Below, piece by piece: positions 60,162 to 64,000 of a stretch of 64,000 nt of DNA; position 1 is the stretch's first letter; the number at the start of each line of letters is the position of its first letter. The notes under the pieces were generated by a model. It made no database searches, was not told where the DNA came from, and saw only the letters and a list, made by a program, of their open reading frames with translations. This DNA comes from CAVUDO01 sp963740255. GTDB taxonomy: Bacteria > Actinomycetota > Actinomycetes > Mycobacteriales > Cryptosporangiaceae. Location of the stretch: assembly GCA_963740255.1 (NCBI GenBank), contig CAVUDO010000002.1, positions 248,001 to 312,000 on the forward strand, given 5' to 3'. A program made the position numbers and the translations under genes.

Positions 60162-60929
60162 ATGACGGGTCGGCTGCAGGACAGAGTCGCGCTGGTGACC
60201 GGCGGTGCGAGCGGCATCGGGCTGGCGTCCGCGCGGCGCATGGCGGCCGAGGGCGCGCGCGTGGTCGTGGTGGATGTCGACGACAACGCCGGTGCGGCCG
60301 CCGCCGAGGAGGTCGGAGGCGTGTTCGTCCACGCCGACGTCTCGGTCGAGGAGGACGTCGAGGCGATGGTCGACGCCGCCGTGGACGCCTTCGGGCGCCT
60401 GGACGTGGCGTTCAACAACGCGGGCATCTCGCCGGCCGACGACGATTCGATCCTGACCACCGGCCTGGACGCCTGGCGCCGGGTGCAGGAGGTCAACCTC
60501 ACCTCGGTGTTCCTCTGCTGCAAGTTCGAGCTGCCCGTCATGTTGGCCCAGGGGCGCGGTTCGATCGTCAACACCGCGTCGTTCGTGGCTCGGATGGGCG
60601 CGGCCACCTCGCAGATCTCCTATACCGCGTCCAAGGGCGGGGTGCTCGCGCTGTCACGGGAGCTGGGGGTGCAGTTCGCGCGGGAGGGCGTCCGGGTGAA
60701 CGCGCTCTCGCCCGGGCCGGTGAACACCCCGCTGCTGCGCGAGCTGTTCTCCAGCGACCCCGAGCGGGCGGCGCGGCGCCTGGTGCACGTGCCGATGGGG
60801 CGGTTCGCCGAGCCGGAGGAGATCGCCGCGGCGGTGGCGTTCCTGGCCAGCGACGACTCCTCGTTCATGACGGCGTCGGAGTTCCTCGTGGACGGCGGTC
60901 TCTCGGCCGCCTACGTCACCCCTCTCTGA
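60162..60929 (+). CDS. SDR family oxidoreductase
   Basis: 255 residues. Cofactor loop VTGGASGIGLASARRMAAEG, NNAGIS, Ser in SIVNTASFVARMG and YTASKGGVLALSRELG give the Ser-Tyr-Lys triad. VVVVDVDDN suggests NAD+ preference. It follows the aldehyde dehydrogenase by 43 bases and probably acts in the same amine catabolic route. Confidence 0.92.
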   Translation: MTGRLQDRVALVTGGASGIGLASARRMAAEGARVVVVDVDDNAGAAAAEEVGGVFVHADVSVEEDVEAMVDAAVDAFGRLDVAFNNAGISPADDDSILTTGLDAWRRVQEVNLTSVFLCCKFELPVMLAQGRGSIVNTASFVARMGAATSQISYTASKGGVLALSRELGVQFAREGVRVNALSPGPVNTPLLRELFSSDPERAARRLVHVPMGRFAEPEEIAAAVAFLASDDSSFMTASEFLVDGGLSAAYVTPL

Positions 60930-61031
60930 ACCGCCCCGACTGCGTGCGGCCGACCAGGCTCGTACCCACCCGATTCCACATCCTGGGACCTGAAGTTCAC
61001 GATGTGACCGGTTTGTGCGAGGATTCGAGGC

Positions 61032-61064
61032 GTGACCGGTTTCGGCCTTCTCATTACGAATTAG
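61032..61064 (+). CDS. Leader peptide of the cimA attenuator
   Basis: A 10-codon frame GTG ACC GGT TTC GGC CTT CTC ATT ACG AAT TAG reads MTGFGLLITN. It follows GAGGATTCGAGGC. Leu-Leu-Ile-Thr in a row, with codons CTT and ATT that are rare in this genome, is what a branched-chain leader needs to stall ribosomes. It lies 28 bases before a rho-independent terminator and 123 bases before cimA. Confidence 0.75.
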   Translation: MTGFGLLITN

Positions 61065-61092
61065 CGCGCCAGCAGATCCTTCGCTGACGCGC
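61064..61092 (+). promoter_or_regulatory. Pre-terminator hairpin of the cimA leader
   Basis: GCGCG at 61064-61068 pairs with CGCGC at 61088-61092, and AGC at 61071-61073 with GCT at 61083-61085. It starts at the leader stop codon, where a stalled or terminating ribosome would cover or free it. It may switch with the terminator stem. Confidence 0.55.
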
Positions 61093-61123
61093 AGACCTTC
61101 CACCGCTGGTGGGGGGTCTTTTT
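61093..61123 (+). terminator. Rho-independent attenuator terminator before cimA
   Basis: AGACCTTCCACC (61093-61104), loop GCT, and GGTGGGGGGTCT (61108-61119) form a 12-pair stem with two G-T pairs, followed by five T (61119-61123). It lies in the 5' leader of cimA, so it should stop transcription before the gene unless the leader ribosome prevents it. Confidence 0.85.
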
Positions 61124-61187
61124 GTTGGCCCTACTTCAGTCGACCGGACACCCGTAGCACGCGCACCGCACCCGAGAGGCACCCACG

Positions 61188-62789
61188 ATGGACGACCGCT
61201 TCCACGTCTTCGACACCACGCTCCGGGACGGAGCCCAGGGCGAGGGCATGTCGTTCTCCGTCGCCGACAAGCTCGCGGTGGCCCGGCTGCTCGACCAGTT
61301 CGGGGTGGGGTTCGTCGAGGGCGGCTGGCCCGGCGCGCTGCCCAAGGACACCGAGTTCTTCGCCCGGGCCCGCACCGAACTGCGGCTGGAGCACGCACAG
61401 CTCGTCGCGTTCGGCGCCACCCGCAAGGCCGGCGGGAAAGCGCACGAGGACAACCAGGTGCTCGCGTTGCGCGACTCGGAGGCACCGGTGGTGACGCTGG
61501 TGGCGAAGTCTTCGGTCCGCCACGTCACCGAGGCTCTGCGCACCAGCCTGGACGAAAATCTCGCGATGGTCGGAGATACGGTGGAGTTCCTGGTCGCCGA
61601 GGGCCGTCGGGTGTTCCTGGACTGCGAGCACTTCTTCGACGGCTACGCCCACGACCGCGACTACGGCCTGCGGGTGCTGGACGCCGCGTTCTCTGCCGGT
61701 GCGGACGTCGGTGTGCTGTGCGACACCAACGGCGGCATGCTGCCGATGGGCGTCGGGCGGGTGGTGGCCGAGGTGGTCGAGCGCACCGGCTTCCGGGTGG
61801 GCATGCACGCCCAGAACGACACCGCCTGCGCGGTGGCCAACACCCTGGCGGCGGTGGAGGCCGGCGCCACCCACGTGCAGGGCACCGCGAACGGCTACGG
61901 GGAACGGCCGGGCAACGCCGACCTGTTCGCCGTGGTGGGCGGCCTGGAACTCAAGATGGGCCGCACCGTGCTTCCCGAGGGATGCCTTGCGGAGATGATG
62001 CGCGTCTCGCACGCCGTCGCCGAGATCGCCAACAAGGCACCGAACGTCCAGCAGCCGTATGTCGGCACGTCAGCGTTCGCCCACAAGGCGGGCCTGCACG
62101 CCAGCGCGATCAAGATCTCACCGGACCTCTACAACCACGCGGATCCGGCGGTCGTCGGCAACGACATGCGCATCCTGGTCACCGAGATGGCCGGCCGGGC
62201 CTCCGTCGAACTCAAGGGCCGCGAGCTCGGCATCGACCTGGCCGGCCATCCGGAGACGGTGTCGCGGGTGGTGGACAGGGTGAAGGACCTCGAAGCGGAC
62301 GGCTGGTCGTTCGAGGCCGCGGACGCCTCGTTCGAACTGCTGCTGCGCACCGAACTCGACGGCGCGCTGCGGCCGTACTTCACGCTGGAGTCCTACCGGG
62401 TGCAGGTGGAGCACCGCGAGGGCGGCGAGGTGGTCAGCGAGGCGACCGTGAAGGTCATGGTGGACGGCGTCCGGGTGATCGCCACCGCCGAGGGCAACGG
62501 TCCGGTGAACGCGCTGGACCACGCCTTGCGGGAGGCGCTGACCCCGGCCTTCCCGCCGCTGGCCGACCTCGAACTCGCCGACTACAAGGTGCGCATCCTG
62601 GAGGGCCGGCACGGCACGGACGCGGTCACCCGCGTGCTCATCGACACCACCGACCACCGCGGCGAGTGGACCACGGTCGGCGTCCACGGCAACGTCATCG
62701 AGGCGTCCTGGCACGCGCTGGTCGACGCGCTGGTCTTCGGCCTGCGCCGCCACGGCGTCACGGCCCCGGCCGGCCTCGCCTCGGTCTGA
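61188..62789 (+). CDS. cimA: Citramalate synthase
   Basis: 533 residues of the CimA (TIGR00977-like) group: FHVFDTTLRDGAQGEGMSFS, VFLDCEHFFDGYAHDRDYGL, MHAQNDTACAVANTLAAVEA and VQGTANGYGERPGNADLFAV give the DRE-TIM barrel with the metal His pair. The C-terminal third is a LeuA-dimer regulatory domain. It condenses pyruvate and acetyl-CoA to citramalate, the threonine-independent route to isoleucine; the acetyl-CoA could come from AceE. ATG at 61188 follows CGAGAGGCACCCACG. A leader-peptide attenuator precedes it. 2-Isopropylmalate synthase is the main alternative. Confidence 0.93.
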   Translation: MDDRFHVFDTTLRDGAQGEGMSFSVADKLAVARLLDQFGVGFVEGGWPGALPKDTEFFARARTELRLEHAQLVAFGATRKAGGKAHEDNQVLALRDSEAPVVTLVAKSSVRHVTEALRTSLDENLAMVGDTVEFLVAEGRRVFLDCEHFFDGYAHDRDYGLRVLDAAFSAGADVGVLCDTNGGMLPMGVGRVVAEVVERTGFRVGMHAQNDTACAVANTLAAVEAGATHVQGTANGYGERPGNADLFAVVGGLELKMGRTVLPEGCLAEMMRVSHAVAEIANKAPNVQQPYVGTSAFAHKAGLHASAIKISPDLYNHADPAVVGNDMRILVTEMAGRASVELKGRELGIDLAGHPETVSRVVDRVKDLEADGWSFEAADASFELLLRTELDGALRPYFTLESYRVQVEHREGGEVVSEATVKVMVDGVRVIATAEGNGPVNALDHALREALTPAFPPLADLELADYKVRILEGRHGTDAVTRVLIDTTDHRGEWTTVGVHGNVIEASWHALVDALVFGLRRHGVTAPAGLASV

Positions 62790-62860
62790 GCCGTCCGTGT
62801 GACCCGACGCGCGGCGCTTTCTCGGTGGAGTGTTCGGCCCCCGGTCGGGACACTCGCTGC

Positions 62861-63536
62861 GTGATCCGGTTTCACTTCTCGCTGACCCCCTGGAGGAAAC
62901 ACCGAATGAGTCCAACTGCTGGTTCTGGCTGACCGACGGTTGGTACTGGATCGAACTGGCCGGACACGAGCTGCGCTATTCGCCGCGGACGCTCCAGTGG
63001 TGTGGACGTGAGGGCGCCTCGGCGTACCCCACACACCCGTATGTCGACTACTACGTGGTCCGGCTGTGGGAAGACCTCCTCTACATGACGCCGGAGGTCA
63101 TGGAACCGGTGCCGGCTGATCTCGTGCCCTTCATGGCTGGCGACCCCGGCCGCTGGCCCTCGGGCGGCGAGGAGGAATGGAGCGAACAGGCGTGGGCCGC
63201 CGCGCGCTGGCACGGCGGTCATGAACTGGATTTCCTATACCTTCGGGCATCACCCGACTGCATGCCTGGCGGACCGTCGTGGACGGCATCGACGCGGTAA
63301 CGGTGACGTGGCGGACGCGGGACGACGACAATATCCAGTTCGCCAGCCCTCCCACGGGCCCGATCACCATCCCGGCAGAATCGTGGACGGCGGCCGTGCG
63401 CCGGCTCGATCGTGAACTCATGACGGCGATGCGGCAGCGGATCGACGCCCTGGCGCCGGGCGGGCCCCACGCACGCGAGATCGACACACACGGGTTGTAC
63501 ACCGAGCATCAGGTTCGAGAAACCTCGTTGGCCTAG
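62861..63536 (+). pseudogene. DUF5984-like protein, two frameshifts
   Basis: Three frames join into one protein of about 225 residues. GTG 62861 gives IRFHFSLTP; after the C-run at 62885-62889 (one C too few) the frame moves to LEETPNESNCWFWLTDGWYW and VDYYVVRLWEDLLYMTP, then near 63253 it moves again to LHAWRTVVDGIDAVTVTWRT and SWTAAVRRLDRELMTAMRQR, stopping at TAG 63534-63536. The joined sequence matches DUF5984, a family seen among immunity-like proteins of actinomycetes. The breaks are homopolymer-like and may be sequence errors. Confidence 0.65.
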
Positions 63537-63649
63537 GAGTTAGGCGGCGAACCCGCTACCGACTGGGACGCCGTCCGCGCCGGTGCCCGACAGCTTCACC
63601 CGCACTGAGCCAGCCGTCTCGCGCTCTCGTTCGACCTGCGCGCCGAAGA

Positions 63650-64000
63650 TCAGTGCTGAGGCCGGACGACTTCGCAGAGGGCCAGTAGCCGGCTCCGGAG
63701 AACGTCGCCGCGGGTGCTGAGTTCGCGTTGGGCGGTGGCGTACTCCGCCCGCCCGTCCGGTGTGTCGACCCGCACCGGCGGGTAGCCGAGCGCGGAGAGG
63801 TCGTAGGGGCTGGCCCGCATGTCGAGTTCACGCGTGTCCCGGGCAAGCCGATAGCAGTCGAGCACCAGGCTCGACGGTGTGAGCGGCGCGAGCTTGTAGG
63901 CCCACTTGTAGAGGTCCATGGTGGTGTGCAGACAGCCGGCTTGTTCGAGTTCGAGCTGGGTGTCGCGGCGGGGCTGCAGGGTGTTCAGCGAGCGGGCGGG
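63650..64000 (-). CDS. 3-methyladenine DNA glycosylase-like protein (C-terminus; runs off the window)
   Basis: The frame is open from the right edge to TGA at 63650-63652, about 116 codons. RDTQLELEQAGCLHTTMDLY, SLVLDCYRLARDTRELDMRA and SPYDLSALGYPPVRVDTPDG are typical of the C-terminus of actinobacterial proteins annotated as 3-methyladenine DNA glycosylase. The catalytic part is outside the window. The ATG at 63919 is internal, because similarity continues upstream of it. Confidence 0.75.
   Translation of the reverse strand, partial: PARSLNTLQPRRDTQLELEQAGCLHTTMDLYKWAYKLAPLTPSSLVLDCYRLARDTRELDMRASPYDLSALGYPPVRVDTPDGRAEYATAQRELSTRGDVLRSRLLALCEVVRPQH

Noticed and set aside
60930..61187. T-box riboswitch before cimA
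   Set aside because: No T-box sequence or specifier loop is seen; a short leader peptide with Leu and Ile codons explains the terminator better.

Overview
The window is GC-rich chromosomal DNA of a high-GC Gram-positive (Actinomycetota), probably a soil actinomycete. The signs are strong third-position G/C in nearly all genes, frequent GTG starts, mycothiol-type genes, DUF3145 and DUF3052 proteins, and a homodimeric AceE. A block FasR-fabD-fabH-acpP-fabF-accD flanked by aceE, DUF3052 and an AhpE peroxiredoxin recalls the fatty-acid locus of Mycobacterium and Streptomyces. I cannot name the genus. Most of the window is ordinary chromosome; no rRNA, CRISPR array or intact prophage was seen.

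Layout. 0-9.8 kb: end of a large secreted PQQ-dehydrogenase-like protein, a VOC protein, a CAU tRNA, a PEP-mutase-like lyase, a decayed mycothiol formaldehyde dehydrogenase, a haloalkane dehalogenase, a DoxX protein, and a divergent TetR/MMPL pair around a palindromic operator. 9.9-13.9 kb: a tight minus-strand operon of a radical SAM enzyme resembling archaeal tetraether lipid synthase (Tes/MJ0619), a Cys-rich SAM methyltransferase, a PiT-type anion transporter and a MauE/DoxX-type membrane protein. This is the best candidate for an undescribed system. 14.3-22 kb: membrane proteins, a bifunctional PBP, a PHP protein, an ion channel and DUF3145. 22.2-34.6 kb: a GH3 lipoprotein broken by many indels, then the FAS II/aceE block. 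accD and fabF each carry a small frameshift, so part of this sequence may be of poor quality.

34.7-36.8 kb: tRNA-Val followed by a serine-recombinase remnant and a TPR plus SMI1/KNR4-like gene, the scar of an integrated element. 36.8-47.7 kb: AraC, maleylpyruvate-isomerase-like, DUF6157, MarR with two operator palindromes, a tandem alpha/beta hydrolase, ArfB, a secreted M28 peptidase and a patatin. 47.9-51.1 kb: Nif3, C4 zinc ribbon and RNase H/phosphatase, a conserved actinobacterial trio. 51.3-62.8 kb: amino-acid genes serA, leuB, ilvE and cimA, the last behind a leader-peptide attenuator. Between ilvE and cimA lies a DUF2252, glutamine-synthetase-like, aldehyde dehydrogenase and SDR run that looks like amine catabolism. 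The right edge holds a frameshifted DUF5984 gene and the C-terminus of a 3-methyladenine-glycosylase-like protein.

Single-base indels recur at 4.43, 22.6-23.9, 24.26, 25.84, 43.17, 62.89 and 63.25 kb, several of them in homopolymers. Two fall in genes expected to be essential, so base-calling error must be excluded before any of these genes is called a pseudogene. All family assignments come from reading the translated sequence; no database search was run.
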